Shown piece by piece: positions 12,604-28,000 of a stretch of DNA of 64,000 nt. The translations under genes and the position numbers were made by a program. Each line of letters opens with the position of its first letter. The first letter of the stretch is position 1. Source of the DNA: Glandiceps talaboti. Lineage: Eukaryota > Hemichordata > Enteropneusta > Spengelidae. The DNA is taken from positions 4,086,701 through 4,150,700 of the forward strand of contig NC_135552.1 in the NCBI RefSeq assembly GCF_964340395.1, read 5' to 3'. The notes below the pieces were generated by a model, which was given only the letters and a program-made list of their open reading frames with translations, was not told the DNA's origin and made no database searches.

Positions 12604-15600
12604 GATATCAAAATATTTTATTGGTAATTTATGTCAAGTGACTGAATATGTGGGACCAATTCTCAAAACAATGACAACTTTTTTTTAAAGTCTTGTATGA
12701 TCAATGTCTCTGACAATTAATTCTGTACAATACATGTAATCATGATGTAATATAGTATGTCGTGTATATACTTGCATCTTTGTAGTTATACATCAAGTAT
12801 CTGAAGTGATACATACATACATTGTATATTATATTTGTCCTGTTGATGTCTCTGTACACAATTAAGTCATAACTTTATATATATGTTATTTTAGACATAT
12901 GAGAAATTTATTGAGTTTAACATTGATTACCTTCTGTCACCAGTTTAACCATGGACATCTTCTCAATATTCATTTTTTCAGACATCTAAGTACAATAAAA
13001 GTGCAATATGGAGATCAAGTCATTGTAAATTTACTGGGAAGTAAAGAAGGGGAACATATGCTCAGCAAAGCATTCCAGGTAAGGACATGTTGTGTTGACC
13101 TCTCTTGATAGTTATTAAGGAAGTAACAGTTAGTAAACTTAGAGTCTTTGTTATTTTGTTAGTAAGGCAATAACATACGACCAGTGCGAGACAATTCTTG
13201 TCATTTTTAATCTGTTACCCAGACTGTCACCGCTGAGGGTTCTACTACGAGACTGCCAAGGCGAGCGTCTGGGGAAACGTAATCCCAAAGTTGTGCACAC
13301 CAGATCTCTCCCCCAGAGCAGTGCATGCTGGGAATGTCATATCCAACATTGCAGGCTGAATGATCCAGGTACCTACACGACAGGTTATCATGTCTGAAGC
13401 AACAACAAACAGGCCTCATAAGCCCATTTTTTCATGACTTGAAAGAAATGTGCTGTGTGACTTCTGGTGCGGGCGACTTTGGATTTGGTTTCCCCCAGAC
13501 TCTCACCTGGGTAGTCTTGGTAGTAGAGCCCCCAGCAGTGAGAGGCTGGGTAACCAATACTATGTCATTTTATGTCTGATGATCAAAAGTGTATTATAAC
13601 ACATCAGCCAGTAACAAGGAATAACACACAATCATTTCAAAACATGTCAGATATTCTAAGATAATCATACACAACTCAATACTAGTCAAAATCCAGAAAA
13701 CACCTATTATCCCAACTATATTAATGTTTGTTGTTACCCATAGAATCATCACATGGCTTCATCACATCAACAAGACATGCCTCACGTTGCCTTTGACTAC
13801 CATCATCTCTGTCGAGGTGGACGCAGTGATAATTTACGTAATATACTTAAAAAGAAAATAGATCCCTATGTACAGAGGTTTGAGTTTTTCAATGCAGAAG
13901 GAGAAAATGTTTCAAAGTAAGTCACCATGGCAACTCAGTATTGCTTGTCATTTTACACTTTGGAAGTTTTCTTTTCTTTTTTGTGGTGATGAAATTTGAT
14001 ACATTTCATGCAAACTAAAGAGGTGGCCATTGACTTTTGTCGAAATGCAGTGTCTGATAGACCTACTGTGGTTAATGGTGAGCCTGTTGAACAGGTGGTG
14101 TCTTACAAGTATCTTGATAAGACCCTAGCTGATAAACTCTCATTTACACATCATACTACAGCTGTCCAAAGGAAGTATCAACATCGTTAACACGTGCCTC
14201 ACCAGTTGCGTTCTTTTAAAACTGCTTCTGTTACTCTATCGAAGCATTATTGAACCTCTTTTAACTTATTGTAACATCTGTTATTTGCCTAGAGGTCTCT
14301 GTTGTCAATCAAAACAAACGGTCTTGTCAAAATTTCTTTTATTGCTGCTAAAATTGTGGGCCTGCCAACTCTTGCTCTCTCCGACCTTACTGATCATGCA
14401 GTACTGCTCAAGGCACGTGTGATTGCTGTTGAAAATAAACATCCACTTAATGCATATTTTGATATTCTCTGATCTGAGTGAATATACCAGGGGTGAACAA
14501 ATCCACTGGTCCTGGGTCCAAGACTAGCGCTTTTTAACTATGTTATTAACTATGTTAAAAAGTCATATCAATATACAGATTCATAGGCAACATTTAATGT
14601 TTCACATTAGCGGGACCTGGGACCATTAATTCTTTCAGCAGGACTTTTTAAGGCACTGGTCCGGGACCACCAGTTCACAAAGTGATTTGTTCACCCCTAT
14701 ATACCATTGTCTTAAATGCTCCAAAGTTTGATACAGAAAGACTTTTGTCCCATCAGCCATCAGATTGTTAAATCGATGCCAAGTCTTTGCTTTTAGTTGT
14801 CATTTTCAGGGGGGTTTGTGCTTATTGTTTTTAATTATTCCATTCTGAGCTGTGAATTATGTATCCTTTTTAAGGACTAATAAATAAATAAATCGTAGTA
14901 ATAATAATTTTTGCTCTAGCCTGATAGTGCTGAACAAAATGATGTATCTTACAGTTTTCATTCACCTAATACAGCTTGTTTTCTTAATTTTACAGATTGC
15001 AGACTGGCACATTAAGAACCAACTGCCTGGACTGTCTAGACAGAACTAACGCTGTACAGACTTTCCTTGGCTTGGAGGTATGTAACTATGTATAGTGTGT
15101 ACATACATGTATGTGTATAGCTTGGATGTATATAACGTGTGTGAGTATGTGTGGAGAGCAATTGAAGTAACCTTATTTCTCAATTCAAACAAATGTATAG
15201 TCTGAGTTCTAAGTGTGTCTTTCTAGGGAGTGTTTGCCAGATCTAAGTAGTCTAAGTCAAGGCCAGATTGTATTTGAAGGGGAATGCCACTTCTGGAAAT
15301 AGCTATATTTTCATAAACTTTGAATTCTGGAGAGTCCATTCATGATTTCATATAAAGTTTGTGCAATTGTCAAGCGACATGACACCAAATTGAAACTCTT
15401 TCTGTTTTCACCTGTATTGCTACAAACTGATCCACTGTTGCCTCATGGGACTTAATTGCCTCATTGGTTGCACACTGACTATTCATGAGTATTTAGCTAA
15501 AGGTAATAAGCACTAAGGAGTCCAGAACTCAAAGTTTCTGAAAAATACCTTTATTTCCAGGAGCAATGTACCCTTATAAGTATTTGAAACAGCATATTTT

Positions 15601-18397
15601 CTGAACAAAAGTGCATGACCTTGTTGGACAGTTCAAATAGCTCTGGAGGTTTTCCGTTTTTGAAGGCATCATTCTAACAGCTCACCATGGTTCTTTAATT
15701 CAACTTCCATTGATTGCTTCATGTAATTGTTTATGATTGCTAACCAGAACAAAAATATTAATCCATATTACACCCTCATATTGCATGCATGCTTAAATGA
15801 TGCTACTTTGAAAATGGCTGCAAAGTGAAAACTTGAATGTGTCACATTTTTCAGCATCAATCATACATCCTGAATTCAATTATGATGACCTATCCTGTGC
15901 TTCTTTTTCAGATGTTACCCAAACAGCTTGAACACCTTGGTCTTGCCAAGCCACTGTTCAGAAGGTTTGAGGAAACCTACAAGAATATCTGGGCTCTAAA
16001 TGGAGACCATGTCAGCAGGATTTATGCTGGAACTGGTGCTCTGGAAGGAAAGACTACAGTAAGCTAAGAGTCATTTATGATTTTTTATGATGTGTAAACT
16101 TTATCAATGTTCTGTTTTCTTCTGTCATATTTTCACTTGTCTATATTAAGTAGACTGTAATGACGTTGTTAGTTTGGGCTTATTAATATGCAAGGTTTTT
16201 GCTAAGCACCAGCCAAGAGCTATAATAGTTAGTTACTGTCATACCCATGGCTGTCTAGTTGTAGACTATTGCCTCACTGTTTATGATATACCTCAAAGAT
16301 AACTTTTTCAATGAGAGTAATGACTTTTAGTGTGTGTAACCTTTATCATCAGACTGTCCCAATACACATCTGTTATCCCTTATAAGTAATTATGTGCAGG
16401 TGTTGCTAGTTTAAGGTTTGTGCTTCCTCTATCCTGCATATTAATGACCACACAAATGTACTATTTTTGTGTGTCACTGGCCAGCTATCAAGCACTGATT
16501 CAGTGTTGCAGCCAGAGGGGGTTTTGGGTCATTTGTCACAGTTTTTGGACCCGACCCACAGTTTTGGAAGTGATGGGTCATAGATGACCCACACTAAAAT
16601 TGTATGCAAATATGTTTAGCAGCATGACCCTGCCTATAGCAACAGCCAAATGATCATGTATATTGCATAGATAACATTTAATTAACAATAGGGTTGGATA
16701 GGCATTTGCATAACTATTTAGCAAATATGTAGCATGGATCAGCATGTGGGTAATATTGTTAAAAACTGTACAGTTGTGCTACAACACCATTAGCACTTTT
16801 TTTTTATAATGTCCGAAAAATGTTTTATGATGACATGATGACCCAGAAAAATGAGAGTCTCGGGACACTACATCCCACTCTTTCAAAAGGCTGGCTGCAA
16901 CACTGCTGATTCAAACTCTAACATATCATGTATGTAAGTCATTTAGACAGTAACATGAATATCTTAACATTGAAATACATGTCTGTACAGTTGAAAATCA
17001 ATCACTGTTTAGTGCACAGATGAGTTGCTCTTTTCCTGTTCTTTCAATATGAGAAGTTAAATGAAAATCTTGTATATTTGTTGACAATATATATTTTCCA
17101 TTTGATATTTTAATAACCTGTTTGTGATTATAGCACAATGATATTTCAATAATTTCACAGGCCGGTAAATTGCGTGATGGTGCTCGTTCTGTCAGCCGTA
17201 CAATTCAGAATAATTTCTTTGATGGCAGTAAGCAAGAAGCCATTGATATATTGGTGCTAGGTAATACATTAAATGGTGAACTAGCTGATAAGGCTAGGAA
17301 TCTACTGGCCAAAAACCAATTGCATGGTAAGTTTGCAAAGTTTTGTTGATTTTTCTGTTTCAATTGACACCAGTTAATACTCAATATAATGTACAGTATA
17401 ATTGATGAAGTCATTTGGAAGTAAACAAATGGCAAACAAATAAAATTGGTCAAAGGTGATGTGATGTGAACCAATTGAAATGGAAACTAAAATTTTGTCA
17501 AAAGTATCCTGGAAGGAAAGCAAAGAGAAAGAAAATCTTTGCCAAAAGTGGCAGAGAACTCGAAATTTTTATATCAAATTCTGACTAAACTCTATCTGTA
17601 TGTATGGATACCAGTAAGTCTGTACTTATTTATCGGCAAATAACATATTCTGGCTTGCACGAATGTTAACTCCAAGCTTTCATGTTATTAAAGTGTTGCA
17701 TCATATTGTGTCTTTGTTCTGTTTATTGTCTTCACTTTAATATCATCATGATGTCATCTGTCTTTAAATAAACAAGTTGTTTGTTTGTAAACAAATATAA
17801 TGTTGACATACATATAGCTCTCTGTATAGATAGCTCTACATCTCTGTTATCATATTTTACCAGGTTTTTGTCGACAGTATACAAATCTCTAACACAAATG
17901 CAAGATTGTCACCATGATATCAACTGTCCTTAGTATATAATATCCTCAAAATTTATTTTATGTTTGCCGAATTGTATGATATTCCTCCTCCCACTCTTTC
18001 ACTCCAATTCATGTCAGTATTGTACAGTGTTTAGCATCAGTATTTATACCTAGTGAATTCCACCCTCTTTGTTACCCAACACCTTGTCAGTATCAGACTA
18101 CATAGTGTAGATATTATACACATGTACCTAGTATAGGTATAGAGTCACACTTCACCTCCCTGTTACCCTAAACGTAAAACCTTTATTAAAAATCAAGCTA
18201 TACACCATATGTGTGTTTTACGGCTAAATGTTCACTCTTTCTACTTTATCTTTCTTTGAAAACTTTCAGAGGAAATAGGTGAGAATGTGAAGTAGTTTTT
18301 AGTTCCAAGACTAACATTTATTTTAGTTTGGAATGATTTATTTCATGACTACCATATGTAGTACAATGTCAGTCTTTAGATCCCTACATCATTGTAT

Positions 18398-18429
<32 letters not shown>

Positions 18430-18975
18430 CGTTTGTTTGTATGTTTTCTTAACTCTTTGTTTCATCTGTTTGTTTGTTTGTTCGTTTGTTTGTTTTTGTT
18501 TTCTTCAGACATCAGTTGCCATGGAAAAATGTATAAAAATTCTGATTTTTTCTTGATTCTTTTTTTAGCCTTCTTAATATGTAATGTACATAGTGTCTTA
18601 TCAGTTTTTTGCATGCCATATGGACATTTTGAATATCGTTCTTCTTTGACAATCTGACATGTAGCAATAGCAACTGATTCTTGTACTTGTCCTCATTCCA
18701 TGAAATGAAAAAAATTATTTTGTTTGACAGGAGGTCCAGATAAGTGTCTAAGTAAGTTGAAGTGAGAGTAACAACCACAGGAGACAGAAAAAGAGTAGAG
18801 TGACAAATATCTAGAAACAAAGACGCAGACAGATACAGAAATATACAGAGTTTGAGAGTACAAGAAAGATGAACAGATAGACAGACACAGACTGACAGAC
18901 TGAGGGTACAGAGACATAGAGATAGAGACTGACTGACTGACTGACTGACTAAGTGCAGAGATATATAGAGAAGTG

Positions 18976-19008
<33 letters not shown>

Positions 19009-22000
19009 CAGACTGACAGACTGAGAGTACAGAGACATAGAGATAGAGACTGACTGAGTGCAGAGATATATAGAGAAGTGAGACAAACAGACAGACAGAC
19101 AGACAGACACAAACATGTGGGAGACTGAGAGAGAATATTTCTCTGCATGCATGTATATCTAGAGTGTCTATACTGCTGTTATCAGTAATAAACAATTTGT
19201 CAAAATATTCAGTGTTCTAGTTCAATTTACAAAACTGTACATTCAGTAGGACTACAGAATAGTCCTTCATCATACATTTCCATTTTTACCAACCCTAGAC
19301 AAATATTCATGCCTAGAACTTCATCTCAAATATTTTCAAATGCTGTTGCAAAATGGTAATGTGGTTACATCCTGTGAGACACAATGAGTATTATTCCCAG
19401 TGACTGATATGTTTTATAATAATTTCGTCTTCAGCATCACCTGGCATTTTACAAACTATGGTAGCTAAGCAGGATGAGTTCACCTACGCAACTAAAGTGA
19501 GAGTTGCCATCGGTACATGGAATGTTAATGGTGGTAAACACTTCCGTAGCATTGCCTTCAAACATCAGTCCATGTCTGATTGGTTGCTGGACAATCCACA
19601 GCGTACTGCAGAACACCATCCAGGTAAGTCCAAAGGTCAAGTTGTATCCATATGATTCACTATTGTAGGCTGATCCCAGGTTTTCACATTAGTATCACCT
19701 TATCAGTGGAGCTTAAAGGCCTGGGTTTCAATTCCATGTTTTCACATTAGTTTCACCTTATCAGTGGAGCTTAAAGGCCTGGGTTTCAATTCCATGTTCT
19801 CACATTAGTTTCACCTTATCAGTGGAGCTTAAAGTCTATGGTTTCAATCCCATGTTCTCACATTAGTTTCACCTTATGAGGGTGACACAACATATCTTAC
19901 AGCCTTGCCTGTCTTATAATCATTAAATAATGACTTTTTTCAGGAAACGTGGACAGTAGAGTGGATTTCAGTGTACCCATTGATATTTACGCCATTGGCT
20001 TTGAAGAAATGGTGGACCTGAGTGCTGGCAATATTATCAGTGCAAGGTAATGAATATCTGGCAATATTATCAGTGCAAGGTAGTGAATATTACAAGTAGT
20101 GCTGGCAATATTATCAGTGCAAGGTAGTGAATATTACAATTAGTGCTGGCAATATTATCAGTGCAAGGTAGTGAATATTACAAGTAGTGCTGGCAATATT
20201 ATCAGTGCAAGGTAGTGAATATTACAATTAGTGCTGGCAATATTATCAGTGCAAGGTAGTGAATATTACAAGTAGTGCTGGCAATATTATCAGTGCAAGG
20301 TAGTGAATATCACAGTTAGTGCTGGCAATATTATCAGTGCAAGGTAGTGAATATTACAATTAGTGCTGGCAATATTATCAGTGCAAGGTAGTGAATATTA
20401 CAATTAGTGCTGGCAATATTATCAGTGCAAGGTAGTGAATATTACAATTAGTGCTGGCAATATTATCAGTGCAAGGTAATGAATATCTGGCAATATTATC
20501 AGTGCAAGGTAGTGAATATTACAATTGGTGCTGGCAATATTATCAGTGCAAGGTAGTGAATATTACAATTTGTATTGTTTCAAGAGTTGTGGAATTCAAG
20601 GTAATGTTGGCAAAATGGTTTGGTTTACCATCCATCGGAAGTGAAGATATAATTATGTTATTCCCCAATACTTTCTTTGTTCAGCCAAGGAAAATATGAG
20701 TGACCTAAGGGGCCTTTTTCACTATGAGTCGCTAGATGAGTAGTGACAACCCTTAAGTCACAAATATTTTTCAGCTGAATGAAGGAAAATAATGGTAAAT
20801 AATATAATTATACCATCGCCAGTAATATAAAAATAATCAAAGGAAAGTAATCATATGGCAATTTTGAATGTTTTGACTCATATTTCGAACACAGCAGAAC
20901 CAATGATGTAAACATTTGTTGTTGTGTCATAAAGTGACGTATATATCCCATAATATTGTTTGTTCAACTTGGTTCTTGCATGGTATAATAGGTGATGATC
21001 ACTATCTTCATGATTCTCAAACAAAAAGGAATGTGATCGTGTGACATTCAACCCTGTTTCCATAGGAACAGCTATATATGTACTAAGTTCAATTTAGTGA
21101 CATCACCATTTTGATATGTATATATTTTATTGATGTTTTTTTGATGGTTACCACTGGTTACAGTGGCACAAGCTGAATTTATAAAATTTTTGCTGACATG
21201 AAAATACTAACAAAAATTGTTGACCTAGTATTCTTGTATAATGATAAATGTTGATGCATACCTTCTACATTACAATTTGTGTTCTGACATTGTTAGAACT
21301 GTTGATTACATAGTAAGGATTTCCTGTACATTTGATGATATGTATAATAAATTATGCCATCGGATCATTTATAAGTTATATCCTAATACCAGGTTTGAGT
21401 TCAGTCAATTGCAAGTGATGGTTAATTATGAATCAGTAAGTAGAATACTCTTTTAATATGCAGAAAAAAATTACATTCCCAAAACATACCAAGTTGTGCC
21501 CCTTTAACCAGTCAGTTCTAACCTAACACCAATACAATAAGTACCTGTGGATAAAATAGAGTTGGAACGTTATTTCCTAACTTGGTTACTCTCTTTCAAT
21601 ACTCATAGACTTCTCGTATCACATGGTTGTTTAAAATAACCTCCATTAACTAAAACTTACCAATTTATAAGAGACAGTTGAGCAATGTACATTTCTATGT
21701 TGAAGTCCTTTTAGTTAATTTGCTTAGAGTAGTTAAAATTCATTGCAAGTTTTTCACTACAGCTAAACTGAATGTTTTGGTGTTTTGACAGTACCACCAA
21801 CCAGAAACAGTGGGGAATGGAATTACAGAAGACCTTATCAAGGGATCACAAATATATATTAGTTGCATCGGAACAACTAGTTGGAGTTTGTCTGTATGTG
21901 TTTGTAAGACCTCAACATGCACCATTTATTAGGTAAGACACAGAGTTGAGTATGTTGCATATCAGGTGATCATGATTTGGCAATTACATTTAATCAATAT

Positions 22001-25000
22001 ATTTGCATATTCTTGTATGTCAGTTTTCTTTTCAATTGAACTAGTCAGACTGCCAGCTCTAAGACAGTATGGGGTGTATGGCATTGTAATGTAATACCCA
22101 CTAGTCAGAGTCTAGTAACCTGATATTTACACTACAGAACTCTATACTGTCTACTGTTCACAGCGTGTAACTTGGCCAGGTGTGCGACCTTAAAAGTATG
22201 GATGGATGGTTGACTTTCTTTGTGTAATGCCATATCATGCAAAGCCAACCAATTTTTACCAAGTCAAACACATTGCATGGATGGGTTAATAAGTAATGTA
22301 GAAGTCACCTCAGTGTGCTGTGTTTGGTTACAGTGTGCCCTCAAACTTCAAAGGCAATATGACATGCTACTGACATACAGCAATGTCGTGTGATTCTGTG
22401 TGTGGTATGGTTGGTTTACAGTGTGCCCTCTAAGACAAATTTGAAGGTTTACAGTGTAATAGTCCATTTATCTGATTTTGTCGTTTCTAGGGATGTAGCT
22501 GTTGAGACAGTGAAGACTGGGTTAAAAGGGACAGCAGGCAACAAAGGAGGTGTAGCAATACGAATGTTATTCCATAGTTCATCTATGTGTTTTGTCTGTG
22601 CTCATCTAGCTGCTGGCCAATCACAGGTCAAAGAGAGAAATGACGATTATCATGAAATCTCCAGAAAAATTATTTTTCCCATGGTATGTTTATTGTTATG
22701 GTAGGAATTTTAAGGACATAGTAATATGTGATCAAGTATAGTGCACAGTCTATAGTTTAGAAAACTGATTTCACTTTATGGTTAGAAATCTAAAAAATTG
22801 GGCCTATGAACTGTGTGCCTATGTAATACCGTATATATGTTTATTATTACATATGTAGCATAGAATACGTGCACTGTTGCACACACATACTAGTGGTATA
22901 TGCACTGTGGTGCAATACCTAAAACCTTATATTACATACGTACATGCAAATGAGCATGTGATTGTTTGTTGTACATGAAAGTGTACGATTGCAGAGTATC
23001 ATTTTTATGGATATTTGTAGTTTCAGATAAACATTTGTAAAAGTAACAGAACTCCACTCTGCATGAGTTCGAGTGTGGGTACTCAGTGATATTTGCACTC
23101 ATGCATGCAGTGTTTTCTACACTCGTGAAAGTACGGCTGTAGAGAACACTGCAAGCACCCATGCAAATACCCCGAGTATGCACGTTATGGGGTTATGTCA
23201 TAATTATTCACTTCTCAACACCCCCGTTTTGTATCTGTATAGGGAAGGTTCCTCCATACACATGACTACATATTTTGGTGTGGTGATTTCAACTACAGAA
23301 TTGATATACCCAATGATGAAACTAAGCAACTCATCATAGCAGAGAACTGGGATGCTCTTAAAAGTTTTGATCAACTTATATTACAAAGGAAAGAAGGACA
23401 GGTAAAGTAAAATATGATTTGACATTATGAGGGAATTATCCACAAGTTAGGCCAACTCTTTGTTTGGGTAGTAGTTGTTGTTGTTACTATGGAAATGTTA
23501 TCGATAAACTAATATAGATACAAACTAAAACTATTGCTAGTGGATGATAGTACCGGTAGTGCCTTGTGTGGATCTAATCACCCTGTAATCAAGGGAGTAT
23601 AAAGACTGAATGAGAATGAATGTGCCATCACTTGAGAAAAACTTGCTATAGAGACACCACTCTACTGTAAGTACATCCATTGATAGCTTGTATCAACATG
23701 TTGCAACAATAGTTTTAATTTGAGTCTATCTTACCAGATTTCTAGTAAGATTTCCATGCGTGTATTTGTTATTTCCCTGTATGAGTGCTATTTTGAGTCT
23801 GACTCAGTTCATTCCATTTTCTTCACAGGTGTTCCAGGGTTTCAATGAGGGTGACATTAAGTTTGCCCCAACATATAAATATGATTTGTTCTCTGATGAC
23901 TATGATACAAGTGAGAAAATGAGGACACCAGCATGGACAGACAGAGTATTGTGGAAGAGAAGAAGGAGAAGTCCTCGTAAGTATCTATGATAGAATACAA
24001 TCTAATATCCAGGCTTGGCCAGTTCAGTGTTCATGGCTCTGCTCCCTCCTATAATTTATACTGAGGTCTTCTGTTTGTTAAATCTGTATTAGCATTCCCC
24101 ATTAAATCTTCTGCTTTTGGAATCTAAGTGTCAAGAAAGCAATGTACCGTATTATAGATAGAATGTCAACAATTTACATATGAATGTGACCACAAATGTG
24201 TACACACACACACACACACACACATGCACACACACACACGTATATGTACATGTATATTTAAGGTGTTACTGGGTGTCAATCTAGAATAAGGTCTCAAAAC
24301 CAAACATTGTAAATACAAATATTTTGAAGAGTATTTGAGCTCGTCATCACTTGATTGATACTGGTTTCAAGTTTCATCCATCAAGTACTGTTAATATAGA
24401 TATGTGTGTTGTGTTGTAGTGTGGTGTGTTATGTTGTGCTATGTCATATTGCATTGCATTGCATTGTTATGTGGTATTATGTTGTGTTGTGTTGTGCTGT
24501 GTTGTGTTGTATTGTGTTGCATTAGTGCCATTACCAACCGAAGGAGAGGGAGTCAAGTCCTTGAAATATTTGGGTTTATGGCTTGGATATCCATGACATG
24601 TGTTAGGTACATGTATGTCACTCATCTCTCCTACCCCATCCATCATACCAAGCTTTGCAGCTTTCTCACAGAATGGACAATGAGTACTAATGACCTCACA
24701 TGCTGACAAAGTAATAATGCTGTCATGGTATATTTTCAGCAGCACAGAATGGTGTTGAAGAGACAGAAGAGTGGAACCCAGGTAGATTACTTCACTATGG
24801 TAGAGCTGAGTTGAAGACATCAGATCACAGGTTAGTTGATGTCAGGTCACAGGTTAGTTGATGTCAGGTCACAGGTTAGTTGATATCAGGTCACAGGTTA
24901 GTTGATATCAGGTCACAGGTTAACTGATGTCAGGTCACAGGTTAGTTGATATCAGATCACAGGTTAGTTGATATCAGGTCACAGGTTAGTTGATGTCAGG

Positions 25001-28000
25001 TCACAGGTTAGTTGATGTCAGGTCACAGGTTAGTTGATATCAGGTCACAGGTTAGTTGATATCAGGTCACAGGTTAGTTGATATCAGATCACAGGTTAGT
25101 TGATATCAGGTCACAGGTTAGTTGATGTCAGGTCACAGGTTAGTTGATGTCAGGTCACAGGTTAGTTGATATCAGGTCACAGGTTAGTTGATATCAGGTC
25201 ACAGGTTAGTTGATATCAGATCACAGGTTAGTTGATATCAGGTCACAGGTTAGTTGATGTCAGGTCACAGGTTAGTTGATGTCAGGTCACAGGTTAGTTG
25301 ATGTCAGGTCACAGGTTAGTTGATATCAGGTCACAGGTTAGTTGATATCAGGTCACAGGTTAGTTGATATCAGGTCACAGGTTAGTTGATATCAGGTCAC
25401 AGGTTAGTTGATATCAGATCACAGGTTAGTTGATATCAGATCACAGGTTAGTTGATATCAGATCACAGGTTAGTTGATATCAGATCACAGGTTAACTGAT
25501 GTCAGGTCACAGGTTAGTTGATATCAGGTCACAGGTTAGTTGATATCAGGTCACAGGTTAGTTGATATCAGGTCACAGGTTAGTTGATATCAGGTCACAG
25601 GTTAGTTGATATCAGATCACAGGTTAGTTGATATCAGGTCACAGGTTAGTTGATATCAGATCACAGGTTAGTTGATATCAGGTCACAGGTTAGTTGATAT
25701 CAGGTCACAGGTTAGTTGATATCAGGTCACAGGTTAGTTGATATCAGGTCACAGGTTAGTTGATATCAGGTCACAGGTTAGTTGATATCAGGTCACAGGT
25801 TAGTTGATATCAGGTCACAGGTTAGTTGATATCAGGTCACAGGTTAGTTGATGTCAGGTCACAGGTTAGTTGATGTCAGGTCACAGGTTAGTTGATATCA
25901 GGTCACAGGTTAGTTGATATCAGGTCACAGGTTAGTTGATATCAGATCACAGGTTAGTTGATATCAGGTCACAGGTTAGTTGATATCAGATCACAGGTTA
26001 GTTGATATCAGGTCACAGGTTAGTTGATGTCAGGTCACAGGTTAGTTGATGTCAGGTCACAGGTTAGTTGATATCAGGTCACAGGTTAGTTGACATTAGG
26101 TCACAGGTTAGTTGATATCAGGTCACAGGTTAGTTGATATCAGGTCACAGGTTAGTTGATATCAGATCACAGGTTAGTTGATATCAGATCACAGGTTAGT
26201 TGATGTCAGGTCACAGGTTAGTTGATATCAGGTCACAGGTTAGTTGATATCTTAAATGAATAAAACATGGTAGCATCTAATTACAAATTGTAAAAATATG
26301 TGTGTAAGAGTGTCAGATAAAAATATTTAAATTACAACGTCTGTCCTAGCAGGTCCACATTATACAGCTGGTTTGAATGGGGCACATATCGTGACCAAGG
26401 CATTTAGTTAGTCACAAGCATATCGGACAGTGATAAGACTCAAACCAACAACATGTGACTATCATGATTCCATAATATAATTAATTTTGTTTCCAACAGA
26501 CCAGTGATAGCCACGCTGGAACTTGAAATCCAACATGTAGATGATGAAAGTCGTCTTCAGGTGTATGAAGATGTCATCCATCAACAGGGTCCACCTGACA
26601 GTACAGTTGTTGTATCCATAGCAACAGCCCCAGAAGGGGAGGAGGAATTTGATGACGCAACCATTGATGCCATTCTAGATTCTCTAACAGCTGCAGTAGG
26701 TCAAATCATCTTAGTTAGGTGAGTGAATCCTTATCATTGTTAACATAGATTATATCTTGGAAATAAACTCCTTATATTTTTTCCTGTTGCCTTGCTCAAG
26801 AAAACACCAACCTATTCTTAGTTAACATCACGAAAAAACAGCCAAGGGTCACAGTGCAAACTTTTGAATTAAAGGTCAAATGATATCAAAATTGTAGAAT
26901 CTAATATGACCACCAAATACTGTCACAGTGTTAACCTACGTCTATGGGAAAATAAGAGAGATTGACAATTTCCATGAAAATATGATGGTGAATTCCCAAA
27001 ATTATTATTTAAGGATCAGACACAAGCTTTCATATGGCAAAGTTTGGCGAAAATGGAAAACTTTCATTTTAAGGGAAATTTGTCCCCAAGGCAAATTCTA
27101 TTTTCTACCTTAAAATCTGGCTGATCTGAAATTATATTTTATTTTGTAACTTGGTTGTTGAGTTAAAGTCATTGTTACTAATACTCTGATGTGGTCTCAG
27201 TCAACATTTGATATGATTGAGATTGACTGCAGTACAGTTTAAGCCATTACACCTGATGGTTGAAATCATCCATCTCCATTTACTGAGAGTGTGAAATCAG
27301 AAGTATCTTACAAATATGATGATTTAATTAATAAGTTATTGACTTCAGCCTGCGTGATGTCAATATGATGACTTATTAGTCCCCGCCGGACGAAGTCCAG
27401 ACGGGGACTTATGGATTGGGTTCCATCTGTCCATGTGTCCGTCCGTCCGTCCGTCCGCCCGCAGCCGTTTCTTGGAGATGCCTGGACCAATTTTTTTCAA
27501 ACTTGGTACAGGGGCAACATACTATGGCATACATATGCACGTCAATTTGTTTTATGATACAATCCAATATGGCTGCCTAGCAGCCATTTTGTTTGCGAAT
27601 TTTCCCTGTCCAAAGCCATAACTCAGACATGCGGGAACAGATCTCATTCAAAGTTGCTATTAGGACAGTGTTATATGACATACATGTGCACATTCATTGT
27701 TGTCGTGATACGATCCAATATGGCTGCCTGGCAGCCATTTTGTTTGCCAATTTTCCATGTCCAAAGCCATAACTCAGACATGCTTGAACAGATCTCATTC
27801 AAAGTTGCTATTAGGACAGTGTTATATGACATACATGTGCACATTCATTGTTGTCGTGATACGATCCAATATGGCTGCCTGGCAGCCATTTTGTTTGCGA
27901 ATTCTCCATGTCCAAAGCCATAACTCAGACATGCTTAAGAACAGATCTCATTCAAAGTTGGTATTAGCACAGTGTTCTATGACATAGATGTGCATTATCC

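Noticed and set aside
24816-26250. CRISPR-like array
   Set aside because: Units are contiguous with no unique spacers and the genome is animal; it is a minisatellite.
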